Shown here piece by piece: positions 34,522 to 43,497 of a DNA stretch of 64,000 nt. The stretch covers positions 19,094 through 83,093 of the forward strand of contig JANRIQ010000031.1 in assembly GCA_033764775.1 (NCBI GenBank), in the 5' to 3' direction. The DNA comes from JAWXCE01 sp033764775 (lineage in GTDB: Bacteria > Pseudomonadota > Alphaproteobacteria > Rhizobiales > Rhodomicrobiaceae). The notes below the pieces were generated by a model. The model was given only the letters and a program-made list of their open reading frames with translations, had not been told where the DNA came from and ran no database searches. The translations under genes were made by a program, and so were the position numbers. Every line of letters starts with the position of its first letter. Positions within the stretch are counted from its first letter, which is position 1.

Positions 34522-36888
34522 ATGGACGTCAGGACGAGCGGGCAAACGCCGCATTCGGCTCATTCATCCTGCGCCAAAAAACACGGCGCCAACGCATCTG
34601 AAGGCGCAGCGATTGACCCGGTCTGCGGGATGAGCGTTGATCCGCACACCGCCAAGCATCACGCTGATTTTGGCGGGCAGCCCTACTATTTCTGCTCCGT
34701 GGGCTGCAAAACCAAGTTTGAGGCCGATCCGGCCAAATATCTGGGGCCGAAGGCTGAGGCCGAGCCGGTTCCAGAAGGGACAATTTACACTTGCCCAATG
34801 CATCCGCAAATCCGCCAGGAAGGCCCGGGATCATGCCCGATCTGCGGTATGGCGCTGGAGCCGGAACTTGTGACGGCGGAGGCGACCGAGAACCACGAAC
34901 TCACCGATATGACCCGCCGGTTCTGGATCGGGCTGGCGCTAGCCATTCCGGTGCTATTCCTTGAGATGGGCGGACATCTAACGGGATTGACGGATCGCAT
35001 CGGCCAGCAAAACTCTAACTGGCTGCAATTTGTGCTCGCCACGCCGGTGGTGCTTTGGGCAGGGTGGCCGTTTTTCGAGCGCGGCTGGCAGTCGCTTAAA
35101 ACCCGCAACCTCAACATGTTCACCCTGATCGCCATGGGCACCGGCGTGGCGTGGATTTACAGCGTCATTGCAACCCTCGTGCCGGGTCTGTTTCCGGCAA
35201 CTTTCCGCACCACAGAAGGCGCGGTTCCAATTTATTTCGAAGCCGCCGCAATTATCACTGTGCTCGTTCTTCTCGGCCAAGTGCTGGAACTCAGGGCGCG
35301 AGAGCAAACGTCCGGCGCAATCCGCGCGCTTCTCAACCTTACGCCAAAGACTGCGCGAAGGCTTGGCGTCAACGGCGATGAAGAGGATGTTGCAGTCGAA
35401 CTGGTTATAGTCGGCGACGCCCTGCGCATCCGGCCGGGCGAGAAAATACCCGTGGATGGAGCCGTGAGCGACGGCAAGTCCTGGGTGGACGAATCTCTAG
35501 TGACGGGCGAGTCGGCTCCGGTCGAGAAAAATCCTGGCGATAAGGTGATCGCGGGCGCTGTCAACCAGACGGGCGGCTTTATCATGCGCGCCGAGCGGAT
35601 TGGGCGAGACACCATGCTGGCACAGATCGTCCAGATGGTGGCCAATGCGCAGCGCAGCCGCGCGCCTGTGCAGAGGCTTGCCGATCAAGTATCCGGCTGG
35701 TTCGTGCCCGCCGTGATTGCAATTGCCGCGGCGGCGTTCGTCGCTTGGTCGATCTTTGGGCCTGAGCCACGTTTCACGTATGGCTTGGTCGCGGCGGTGT
35801 CCGTCCTCATCATCGCCTGCCCGTGCGCTCTGGGGCTCGCCACCCCAATGTCGATCATGGTGGGCGTCGGGCGCGGAGCTCAACGCGGCGTGCTCATCAA
35901 GAACGCCGAAGCGCTGGAGCGGCTGGAAAAGGTCGACACCATAATTCTTGATAAAACCGGCACTCTGACTATGGGTAAACCGGACGTAACCGCGATCAAG
36001 GTCAGCAACGGGTTCGGAGACGATGACGTGCTGCGTCTGGCCGCCAGCCTGGAGCGCGGTAGCGAGCATCCTTTGGCAGCGGCCATTGTCAAGGCGGCCG
36101 AGCAGCGCGGCCTGGCTTTGAGCGCCGCTTCAGACTTCGAAGCGCTTACGGGTAAAGGCATCGCTGGCAAGATTGATGGGGTCGAAGTGCTTGTCGGGAA
36201 CGCAAGTCTTTTGAAAGACCGCGGAATAAACCCTGACGGGCTCGAAGCAGACGCCGATGCGCTGCGGCGCGACGGGGCGACAGTCGTGCTCGTGGCTCAT
36301 GACGGCGCGGCCGCCGGCGTCATCGCAGTCGCCGATCCGATCAAGGAAACCACATTGCCAGCGCTGGCCGCGATGCGCGCCGATGGTCTTCGCGTCGTCA
36401 TGGTGACCGGCGATAACCGGACTACGGCCGAGGCCATCGCGCTGAAGCTGGGCATCACCGAGGTTCAGTCAGAGGTTTTGCCCGCCGATAAAGCGCGCAT
36501 CGTGGCGCGTCTTCGCTCTGAAGGCCGCATTGTCGCCATGGCGGGCGACGGCGTGAATGACGCGCCTGCGCTTGCCGCCGCTGATGTCGGCATCGCCCGG
36601 GGCACCGGAACGGATGTCGCGATGGAAAGCGCGGGCATCACGCTGTTGCGAGGCGATTTAATGGGGATTGCGAGAGCGCGGGCTCTGTCGAAAGCGGTGA
36701 TGCGCAATATCCGCCAGAACCTGTTCTTCGCCTTTATCTATAACGCGGCTGGCGTGCCCGTCGCGGCGGGCACTCTTTACCCATTCCTGGGAATTCTGCT
36801 TTCGCCCATGATTGCCGCCGCCGCAATGGCGTTATCATCCGTCAGCGTGATCGCCAACGCGCTGCGCTTGCGTTCGGCTTCGGTTTGA
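34522..36888 (+). CDS. copA: Copper-exporting P1B-type ATPase with YHS and metal-binding N-terminus
   Basis: A 788-residue P-type ATPase. The N-terminus has a YHS domain (DPVCGMSVDP..FCSVGCKTKFEADPAKYL) and a second metal-binding segment (YTCPMHPQI..CPICGMALEPE) in place of the common CxxC HMA domain. The membrane motif is ACPCALGLATP (CPC near 433-435), with DKTGTLT (Asp about 477) and GDGVNDAPAL. I chose ATG 34522 because GGAGG sits five bases before it; ATG 34510 lies inside that site. Exports Cu(I), and probably Ag(I), from the cytosol; controlled by the CsoR operator upstream. Confidence 0.93.
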   Translation: MDVRTSGQTPHSAHSSCAKKHGANASEGAAIDPVCGMSVDPHTAKHHADFGGQPYYFCSVGCKTKFEADPAKYLGPKAEAEPVPEGTIYTCPMHPQIRQEGPGSCPICGMALEPELVTAEATENHELTDMTRRFWIGLALAIPVLFLEMGGHLTGLTDRIGQQNSNWLQFVLATPVVLWAGWPFFERGWQSLKTRNLNMFTLIAMGTGVAWIYSVIATLVPGLFPATFRTTEGAVPIYFEAAAIITVLVLLGQVLELRAREQTSGAIRALLNLTPKTARRLGVNGDEEDVAVELVIVGDALRIRPGEKIPVDGAVSDGKSWVDESLVTGESAPVEKNPGDKVIAGAVNQTGGFIMRAERIGRDTMLAQIVQMVANAQRSRAPVQRLADQVSGWFVPAVIAIAAAAFVAWSIFGPEPRFTYGLVAAVSVLIIACPCALGLATPMSIMVGVGRGAQRGVLIKNAEALERLEKVDTIILDKTGTLTMGKPDVTAIKVSNGFGDDDVLRLAASLERGSEHPLAAAIVKAAEQRGLALSAASDFEALTGKGIAGKIDGVEVLVGNASLLKDRGINPDGLEADADALRRDGATVVLVAHDGAAAGVIAVADPIKETTLPALAAMRADGLRVVMVTGDNRTTAEAIALKLGITEVQSEVLPADKARIVARLRSEGRIVAMAGDGVNDAPALAAADVGIARGTGTDVAMESAGITLLRGDLMGIARARALSKAVMRNIRQNLFFAFIYNAAGVPVAAGTLYPFLGILLSPMIAAAAMALSSVSVIANALRLRSASV

Positions 36889-38535
36889 GGCCAGGCTTTT
36901 GTCGGGCAAGTTCGTTTTGTCAGGACTGGGAGCGCTGTCGTAGGATAATCGGACGCCATCCCGCGACAGACGCTCCGACAAGCGCCTCAGCCGTTGATGT
37001 GCAGTGCTGTCGATTGCGTGACGATGATTTATGAAGATTTGGATCGTCCTTAGTTTACACTGACCACGGATAACTCGAACAATTTTATCTTCGACATGGG
37101 GCGCGCTGAGGAAATTTAGCTCACCATGCACGGCAAGCCTGATGTGCCGGTTTCCCTGGTTGTGGTCACGCTCAGCCTCCAAATCCACGGCGACCACCGG
37201 CGGACAGAACGATCGCAAAATCACCAACGCCAGCGCCACACAGAAACCAGTGGCTAGCCCCCAAACCAGACCAGAACACAAAACGCCGAGCAAAGCCGCC
37301 AGATACGCGACGCCTTCGGCGCGGTTCCAGTCCCATGCTTTGCGGAACTCCGAGACCCGAAGCTGCGAGACGCCAGCCACGAAAATCATGGCTGCAAGCG
37401 CGGCCTGCGGGACAGCGGTCAACACGCTTGGCGCAACGATGATAATCGCCAAGACGCCAAATGCCGTAAACAGGCCAGCAAACGGCGTAACGGCCCCGGC
37501 GTCGATGTTGACCGCCGAGCGGGCGAGGCCACCGGACACGGGGTAGCCGCCCGTGAGGCCTGAGGCGACATTCGCTGCGCCCATAGCGAACAGCGTGTTT
37601 TCTGAAGCGGGGATAGCGCCACGATTTTCCGCGAGCTTTGTCTCGACCGACCAGGATTCGATCATAATGACGAGCGCGACGGTCAAGCCCGCGCTTATGA
37701 TCGGCCCGGCCCGATCTGCGGCGAAGGAGGGAAATCCCCAATACGGCAATCCATGCGGGATATCGCCAACGACTTGGACGCCAGGCGCGCCGCCAAGACT
37801 GCCCGCCCAGACCACGAGAGCGGCGCCGATGACGACAATAAGCGGCATGAGCTGGGCCAGCCATTTCGCAGCGGCGGGCGGCGCCGCGAATAGGCCTGCG
37901 ACGCCCGCGCTAAGCCTGCTCCGGTTGGCGAGTAATGCAATGGCGATCAACGCGATCACCAGTGTGGACGGATGTGCGCTGGCTGTAGTTTTCATCAATG
38001 CGTGCAGTAGTCCTAACGCAGACGATACAGGTTCCAGTCGCAAGCCCAGAAGCGCCGGCAATTGGTAGAGCGCGACGAGCAGCGCGAGACCGGCGGTAAA
38101 GCCGTTCAAAACCGGCTGGCTGATATAGCGGAGAAAGCCGGATAGGCCGATCGCCGCGAACAGGATGAGGAAGAGACCTGCGACAAGCGTGACGGCCAGA
38201 ACGCTGGCAATAAAGTCCGGCGATCCAGGACTTCCGATTGGCAAGACCGCCCCGAGCGTTGCAAGCGCTGCGGCGGGCGTCGGCCCGGGCGAAACAAACC
38301 GGCCCTTTGCAAAAACGGCAAAGACGACAAGCGGGGCCAGGCTGGCGTAAAGGCCCATTACGGGCGGCACGCCGAGCAGAAGTGCAAATGCCAGGCCTTG
38401 CGGGACGATAATGATCGTCACCATCACGCCGGCCGCGATATCGCCGGGCAGCTGCTCCCGGCGATAATCCTGCATCCATCGCGGCGCGATGCGCCAGCCC
38501 CCCGCCTGCCCGGTCACATTTGCCCGCCAGGTCAT
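36835..38535 (-). CDS. SulP-family sulfate/anion permease with STAS domain
   Basis: A 566-residue protein with the SulP core (DIAAGVMVTIIIVPQGLAFALL, YASLAPLVVFAVFAKGR, GGYPVSGGLARSAVN) and a C-terminal STAS domain (VHGELNFLSAPHVEDKI). It moves sulfate or another anion. The start at 38535 overlaps the hydrolase stop. Its 3' end overlaps the convergent copA end by 54 bases. Confidence 0.88.
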   Translation of the reverse strand: MTWRANVTGQAGGWRIAPRWMQDYRREQLPGDIAAGVMVTIIIVPQGLAFALLLGVPPVMGLYASLAPLVVFAVFAKGRFVSPGPTPAAALATLGAVLPIGSPGSPDFIASVLAVTLVAGLFLILFAAIGLSGFLRYISQPVLNGFTAGLALLVALYQLPALLGLRLEPVSSALGLLHALMKTTASAHPSTLVIALIAIALLANRSRLSAGVAGLFAAPPAAAKWLAQLMPLIVVIGAALVVWAGSLGGAPGVQVVGDIPHGLPYWGFPSFAADRAGPIISAGLTVALVIMIESWSVETKLAENRGAIPASENTLFAMGAANVASGLTGGYPVSGGLARSAVNIDAGAVTPFAGLFTAFGVLAIIIVAPSVLTAVPQAALAAMIFVAGVSQLRVSEFRKAWDWNRAEGVAYLAALLGVLCSGLVWGLATGFCVALALVILRSFCPPVVAVDLEAERDHNQGNRHIRLAVHGELNFLSAPHVEDKIVRVIRGQCKLRTIQIFINHRHAIDSTAHQRLRRLSERLSRDGVRLSYDSAPSPDKTNLPDKSLASNRSRTQAQRVGDHADG

Positions 38536-39392
38536 GCCGCATCGCTCCGCCGGGGGCCGGTTTGGACGATCATGGGCATGTCCGCCATCAGCGGCCGCTT
38601 CGGACGATAGCGGGGATGCGCGGGATCGCTTTGGACTTGGTCGACAAAGGCTAGAAACGACGCCAACGCCAAGGCGATCTCGCCCGTCGCTCCAATGGCC
38701 GTAAAATGATCGCGCCCCGGCAACGTCACCGTCCATCCCGAGATCCACCGTCCAAAGCGCGCGATATCTGGCCAGAGCGGGTCGCGGTCGCCGCAAATGA
38801 GGAGAGACGGACACCTTGCATCGGCGACATCGCCGGACAAGTCCGTGCGGTCGGCGGCCACCGACGACCAAAGCGAGTCGATGTCATTTCTGAGGAGTTG
38901 ATCCTTTAGCGTCTGATTTAGGCGCCGACCGCCTGCCGTTTCGATATGGGCGATCCACCCATTCATATCGTCTCCAAGCGCGTGGCGGAACGCGCTCAGA
39001 CTTTGCGCATAGCCATGCGCCGCGATGGCGGTCAGGCTCCGGCACCTCTGTGGATGGAAGGCGGCAACGCTCATGGCTATCCAGCCGCCCATCGAATAGC
39101 CGCACAGGTCGGCGGAGGTAACGGAAAGCGCGTCGAGCACCACGACCACGTCCGCAGCCCGTTTATGGTCGGCATAGGCTTCGACGTTATAGGGTTTTTC
39201 GCTCGCGCCATGGCCTCTCGCATCAATCAGGATGACGCGCCGCCCCATCTGAAGGAGCCGTTCGGCCAGACCGAATGCGCGCCACGTCTGCCGGTCGCCC
39301 GCCAGGCCGTGCAGTAGCACGAGGGGCGGGCCCTCGCCCTCGGTTTCATAAGCGATTTCGACGCCGTCGGGCGCAGTCACGAAGCAGGTCAT
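38532..39392 (-). CDS. Alpha/beta hydrolase
   Basis: A 286-residue hydrolase with the oxyanion segment VLLHGLAGDR, nucleophile elbow GYSMGG and later Asp and His (GDRDPLW, GRDHFTA), so the catalytic triad is complete. The substrate is unknown. I chose ATG 39392, which gives MTCFVTAPDGVEIAYE. It is coupled to the SulP gene by an ATGA overlap. Confidence 0.82.
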   Translation of the reverse strand: MTCFVTAPDGVEIAYETEGEGPPLVLLHGLAGDRQTWRAFGLAERLLQMGRRVILIDARGHGASEKPYNVEAYADHKRAADVVVVLDALSVTSADLCGYSMGGWIAMSVAAFHPQRCRSLTAIAAHGYAQSLSAFRHALGDDMNGWIAHIETAGGRRLNQTLKDQLLRNDIDSLWSSVAADRTDLSGDVADARCPSLLICGDRDPLWPDIARFGRWISGWTVTLPGRDHFTAIGATGEIALALASFLAFVDQVQSDPAHPRYRPKRPLMADMPMIVQTGPRRSDAA

Positions 39393-39421
39393 AGCAATGA
39401 TGTCCTTTGAAGGATTGCCGG

Positions 39422-39649
39422 TTACCGGACTTTGGTTGAGGAGCGGAACGGCTTGTGGCCGTCCCGTCCCCACATCATCGGCAAAATCGCTGGAAGGATA
39501 AGGCGAAGACCCGTGAAAAACGGTGTGCTCGCCGGCGTCGCTGCTGCATGCGGCATGGTCAATCTGGTGAGCGTACGGGTCGGCATCATGACAGCGCCGC
39601 CTGAACGCCCAAGCGGCAGCGACCAATTTTTCCACAAAAGCCCTGGCAC
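39422..39649 (-). CDS. Possible small hypothetical protein
   Basis: A 75-residue frame from GTG 39649, with GGAG 12 bases upstream, ending 29 bases before the hydrolase gene on the same strand. It includes one hydrophobic stretch (TPFFTGLRLILPAILPMMWG). I do not recognise a family. It may be a short membrane-associated protein or a chance frame. Confidence 0.3.
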   Translation of the reverse strand: MPGLLWKNWSLPLGRSGGAVMMPTRTLTRLTMPHAAATPASTPFFTGLRLILPAILPMMWGRDGHKPFRSSTKVR

Positions 39650-40115
39650 GCGGGAAAACTCCGCGACATTCGCGATTTATTTATAGTGAAGAGACGGATT
39701 CAGATCAGACTAACGAATCGCTTTGCGATCCCATCTCAAATCATCCGGCTCTAGCGTGCCGCGCGGGCGACCGCTTGTCCCGCGATAAGGAGATCGAATG
39801 AATCGGCGGGCGCGGGCGTCGCCGTCCTCAAAAGGCGCAAGACTTACGCCGTTGCAAGAACGTCTCAAAGGGCGTCTACCGGCAAATTCGGCGCAGCTTT
39901 TGACGGAGGGGCTGTAGACGCTATAGGTGCCCAATTTTCTTGCAGCACCGAGATGAAGGTGCAAACGTGCCGATGCCTTCTCTTCCCTGATAGATGCAGG
40001 ACGCGCTACGCACGATCTACTACTTCATATTAAGCGGCGCGTTAATTATCCGAATTCGCCGCCCTTGGAATTACGACATTAATATTTTGAACCCCTTTGC
40101 GATACTCTTACGATA
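39650..40115. other. Intergenic region, AT-rich toward its end
   Basis: No gene I can name. A 39-codon plus-strand frame at 39798-39917 (MNRRARASPSSKGARLTPLQ..) has AAGGAG six bases upstream, and could be a real small gene or a relic. The last 100 bases are much richer in A and T than the surroundings. Confidence 0.4.
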
Positions 40116-40982
40116 CTATGCGATGAAGAAATTGAGCAAAACATTCGAGAGCGCCTCAGGGTTTTCGTCGACAAGCCAGTGACCGGCCGCCGGGATGACT
40201 GCTCCCGTCACGTTGCGAGCGACCGGCTTGAACAACTCTGGCATCCACGCGCCAGCGCTTGCCTCGCCGCCAATGGCCAGAACCGGGCACTCGAGCGGGG
40301 TCTGAGCCAGCGCTTTATTATCTTCCGCGTCCTGCCAAACGGCCGCGTAATATTCGATCCCAGCCCGGAGCGCGCCCGGCTTGGAAATCTGCCGGACATA
40401 CTCCTCGAAATGGGCGGGCGAAATCGCAGCTTCGTTATGCGACAGGTGCCAGAAGAACCAGGTCAGCAATTCGCGCTCACGCCCCCGAAACGCCCATTCC
40501 GCGACCTGCGGGACGGTGAAAAACGCCAGATGCCAGTTGGCCCCGGCATCCCATTGTGGAGTTGGGGTCATGAATTGCTCATAGCCGAAACCCGCAAGGC
40601 CAAACTCCATGACGGCCAGCCGCTGGACGGCGTCGCGCCACTGCGCGGCAAGGCTGTAGGCGACGCCAGACCCCAGATCGTAGCCTGCGAGGTCAAAGCG
40701 GTTGAGCCCAAGCTGTGAAAGTAAGGTCATCACATCCTGCGCCATGGTTTTTTTGTCGTAGCCTGCGGTCGGGATGGATGACCCGCCCGCGCCGCGCAAA
40801 TCTGGCGCGATGACGGTGAAACGCTCGGCAAGCCGGGGCGCAACCGAATGCCACATCAACGAGTGCTGCGGCCAACCGTGCAACAATACGAGCGGACTGC
40901 CCGAACCGCCCATGCGGTAATGCAAAGTGACGCAATCAGAAACGATCGCCTTGCCGTGCGAGAAGTTTTGCCAGGGTGTCAT
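40116..40982 (-). CDS. Alpha/beta hydrolase, epoxide-hydrolase-like
   Basis: A 288-residue hydrolase with the epoxide-hydrolase HGxP motif (LLHGWPQHSLMW), nucleophile Asp in GYDLGSG, and a C-terminal His (PAAGHWL). The start at 40982 follows GGGAG. It is one of three alpha/beta hydrolases within 4.5 kb, and is 40% or so similar by eye to the one at 41959. The true substrate is open. Confidence 0.8.
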   Translation of the reverse strand: MTPWQNFSHGKAIVSDCVTLHYRMGGSGSPLVLLHGWPQHSLMWHSVAPRLAERFTVIAPDLRGAGGSSIPTAGYDKKTMAQDVMTLLSQLGLNRFDLAGYDLGSGVAYSLAAQWRDAVQRLAVMEFGLAGFGYEQFMTPTPQWDAGANWHLAFFTVPQVAEWAFRGRERELLTWFFWHLSHNEAAISPAHFEEYVRQISKPGALRAGIEYYAAVWQDAEDNKALAQTPLECPVLAIGGEASAGAWMPELFKPVARNVTGAVIPAAGHWLVDENPEALSNVLLNFFIA

Positions 40983-40997
40983 GCCAGCTCCCAAAAG

Positions 40998-41930
40998 TTA
41001 GATTGATGTGAACTTTGTCAGGCTGTCGCCGCATTTGCGCCCGGCCTCGATTGCCGGCAGCGCATCCATCGCATCGGCGAAAACTTCCGGCCCAACGCTG
41101 CGATAAGCGCCGATGTCGCGCAGGATAGAAACGACACCCTTAATGTCGAACTCGCCCTCGCCGGGCAGCATGCGATAGCGCAGCAAATCCTCGACGAGGT
41201 TCGCGCCGCGCAGCGCCTGTTTCGCATCGGCCAATTGAACCTCGAAGATTTTTTCGCCCGGAATGGTTCGCAGCAATGCGTCGTCGGGCTTGCTGCGGAA
41301 ATAATGCCACGTGTCGAAGGTGAGGCCGAGGGCAGGAGAATTCACCGCTTTAACGATCTCCCATGCGGGGTTCAGGTCGAAAATGCCCGAAATCGGCATG
41401 AACTCCAGGGTCACCCTGAACCCGCGCTTTCCGGCCGATTCGGCATAAAGCCCCAAGGCATCGATCAACTCTGAGGTTTCGTATTTCACGCCAAACGGCT
41501 CGACATAGTTGATCGCCTCTGCCTCCAGCGCTTCGGCCATACGGAAAACCTCACCGTCTGAAAAATTCACAAAGCTCAGGTAATCCGCGCCATAGCCATC
41601 AGGCAACGCCCAGCGCGGCGCCCACTGGGTATAGGGGTCGATAGCCAGAACCTTCAACGCCGCCGCGTCCAATTTGGCCTTGATCTGCTTGAGGGTTACG
41701 CCCTGGCCTTCCCAGTTTTTGATGTCGATCGGAAACAGCGACACATGCGTGAAGTTGCCCGCTTTGGCCGCCTCGATGCGTTCATCGAGCGCTTTCGAGC
41801 GCACATTGGCCGCCCAAAGCACGCGACGGAAGGGCGTCTGCTTCGGTGCTGCGAGGAGATGGCTTGCCGACTGAACCAGCGGAACCGCCGCCGCGCCAAC
41901 GAGAAAGTTTCTGCGGGTTAGGACTGCCAT
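40998..41930 (-). CDS. Sugar phosphate isomerase/epimerase-like TIM-barrel protein (Tat-exported)
   Basis: A 310-residue protein with a twin-arginine signal (LTRRNFLVGAAAVPL) and an AP-endonuclease-2/xylose-isomerase-like barrel (TLEFMPISGIFDL, LTFDTWHYF, EVQLADAK). Conserved Glu and Asp metal ligands are visible in those segments. An exported member of this fold is less common; the substrate is unknown. It lies in the same direction as the two flanking hydrolases. Confidence 0.78.
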   Translation of the reverse strand: MAVLTRRNFLVGAAAVPLVQSASHLLAAPKQTPFRRVLWAANVRSKALDERIEAAKAGNFTHVSLFPIDIKNWEGQGVTLKQIKAKLDAAALKVLAIDPYTQWAPRWALPDGYGADYLSFVNFSDGEVFRMAEALEAEAINYVEPFGVKYETSELIDALGLYAESAGKRGFRVTLEFMPISGIFDLNPAWEIVKAVNSPALGLTFDTWHYFRSKPDDALLRTIPGEKIFEVQLADAKQALRGANLVEDLLRYRMLPGEGEFDIKGVVSILRDIGAYRSVGPEVFADAMDALPAIEAGRKCGDSLTKFTSI

Positions 41931-41958
41931 CTATGCTCCGGTGAGTTGCGGGTTGCGG

Positions 41959-42834
41959 CTAGGCGTGACGCTGGATGAAATCGATAAGGTACGTCGCCAC
42001 CGCATCCGGCGCTTCCTCCGGGATCAGGTGCCCGCAATAAGGTATGACGCCGCCCTCAACTCTATCGGCGACCAGCTTCATCTGCTCGAACGTGCCCGCG
42101 ATGCCATATTGCCCGCCAAGCGCCAACACCGGCACGCTCAAGCGCTGCTGCCCCGCCTCCTCCCGCATCTGCTCAGCGGTCTCCAACACGGCGCGATACC
42201 AGCCGACCGTGCCCGCAATCGCCTCCGCGCCGCGATAGGTGCGGGCATATTCGTCAAAATCCTGTGGCGTCAGCGCGGCCTTGTTGGCGATCATTGCCGA
42301 CATGATGAACTCGACGAAGGCGCGCTCCTTGCCCTCCAGCAGCATCTCCGACAGGCCCGGCGTATAGTTGAAACCGAACCACCAGAAGCCGCCGATCGGC
42401 GCGCGGAAAATCGTGTAATCATCCAGATTGAAGCCGGGCAGCGGCTCGTCGAAATAGCCAAGGCCCGAAACCTCGTCGGGGTGTTCCGCCGCATAAAGGA
42501 AGGCTGGCAGCGCCCCCATGTCATGGCCAACGACGAATGGACGGCTGAGGCCGAGATGCGCGGCAAGGGCGCGAATGTCCTCTTTGAGCGTTCGGCCGTC
42601 ATATCCTGTCGCGGGTTTGCCCGACTCGCCGTAACCACGCATGTCGGGCACGATGACGGTCGCTTTTTCCGCCAGCAGCGGCGCAACCTTGCGCCAGCTA
42701 TAAGCTTTCCCCATCCAGCCATGCAGCAGGATGACGGCGGGGCCGCTGCCGGCGCTCCAATATCGGAGGCGCACGCCATTGACTGTCGCATGGTGATTCT
42801 GGAAATTATTCCAATTTTGCATGAAAGAACCCAT
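41959..42834 (-). CDS. Alpha/beta hydrolase, epoxide/haloalkane type
   Basis: A 291-residue hydrolase with LLHGWMGKAYSW, nucleophile Asp in GHDMGALPAF, and a C-terminal His (YCGHLIPEE). It is divergent to a MarR gene 64 bases away, which may control this and the two downstream genes. A second ATG at 42822 is an alternative start. Confidence 0.8.
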   Translation of the reverse strand: MGSFMQNWNNFQNHHATVNGVRLRYWSAGSGPAVILLHGWMGKAYSWRKVAPLLAEKATVIVPDMRGYGESGKPATGYDGRTLKEDIRALAAHLGLSRPFVVGHDMGALPAFLYAAEHPDEVSGLGYFDEPLPGFNLDDYTIFRAPIGGFWWFGFNYTPGLSEMLLEGKERAFVEFIMSAMIANKAALTPQDFDEYARTYRGAEAIAGTVGWYRAVLETAEQMREEAGQQRLSVPVLALGGQYGIAGTFEQMKLVADRVEGGVIPYCGHLIPEEAPDAVATYLIDFIQRHA

Positions 42835-42898
42835 CTATCGGTGATACGGGAAAATACGTTGAGCAGAAAATCATCACCTGTGCTGACAATCAATAAAA

Positions 42899-43366
42899 AT
42901 GATTATGTCTATGCATGACGAAGCGCCGCAGGGCCCCATGAAGTGGACCGGATACGTCATAAGCCAGCTCGCTGGCGGAATGCGTCAGGCCACGGCCGAG
43001 GCGCTTGCGCCGCTAGGGCTGAACCCGATCCTGTTCGGTTGCCTTGAAGCCATAGCGGTGGCTGGGCCGCTATCTCAGGTGGCGCTTGGCCAGATGATCC
43101 GCGTTGATCGCACCACGATCGTGCAACTCCTGGACACACTGGAGGCGGCGGGTCTCGCTGAACGCAAGCCTGACCCGAGCGACCGGCGCGTGCATGCCGT
43201 TTGTCTGACGGAGCTGGGTTTTGAGCGCCTCGAAGGCGCCCGTGCAGCGGCTCACGCGGCTGAAGCCGCTTTCCTCGCGCCTCTCTCTGATGAAGAACGT
43301 AAGGCGCTGGTCAGCGCCTTACGCAAGCTTTATGAGGCAAAAACGGACGCGTCATGCCAGGGTTAG
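42899..43366 (+). CDS. MarR-family transcriptional regulator
   Basis: A 155-residue MarR protein (LGLNPILFGCLEAIAVAGPLSQVALGQ, then wing KPDPSDRRVHAVCLTELG). It is divergent to the hydrolase/epimerase group and is the last chromosomal-looking gene before the transfer locus. Confidence 0.85.
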   Translation: MIMSMHDEAPQGPMKWTGYVISQLAGGMRQATAEALAPLGLNPILFGCLEAIAVAGPLSQVALGQMIRVDRTTIVQLLDTLEAAGLAERKPDPSDRRVHAVCLTELGFERLEGARAAAHAAEAAFLAPLSDEERKALVSALRKLYEAKTDASCQG

Positions 43367-43398
43367 GAGAGCTTGGAGCTAAATTTCCCATATCGCTG

Positions 43399-43436
43399 GT
43401 CTGTCAAGACGGACAGACAGTTTGATCTGATAAACT
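43399..43436. promoter_or_regulatory. Orphan palindromes at the edge of the transfer locus
   Basis: GTCTGTC-N6-GACAGAC (43399-43418) is followed directly by AGTTTGATCTGATAAACT (43419-43436). They look like a TetR or MarR operator region, but no gene starts here: the next feature is the 3' end of trbI. The second palindrome shares the AGTTTGAT half-site with the operator at 14012. Confidence 0.55.
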
Positions 43437-43497
43437 ATCCAGAATGCCTGGGATGGTGAGCGCCGCTCGCAGAGCCACCACAGGCGTTGGAGATGTA

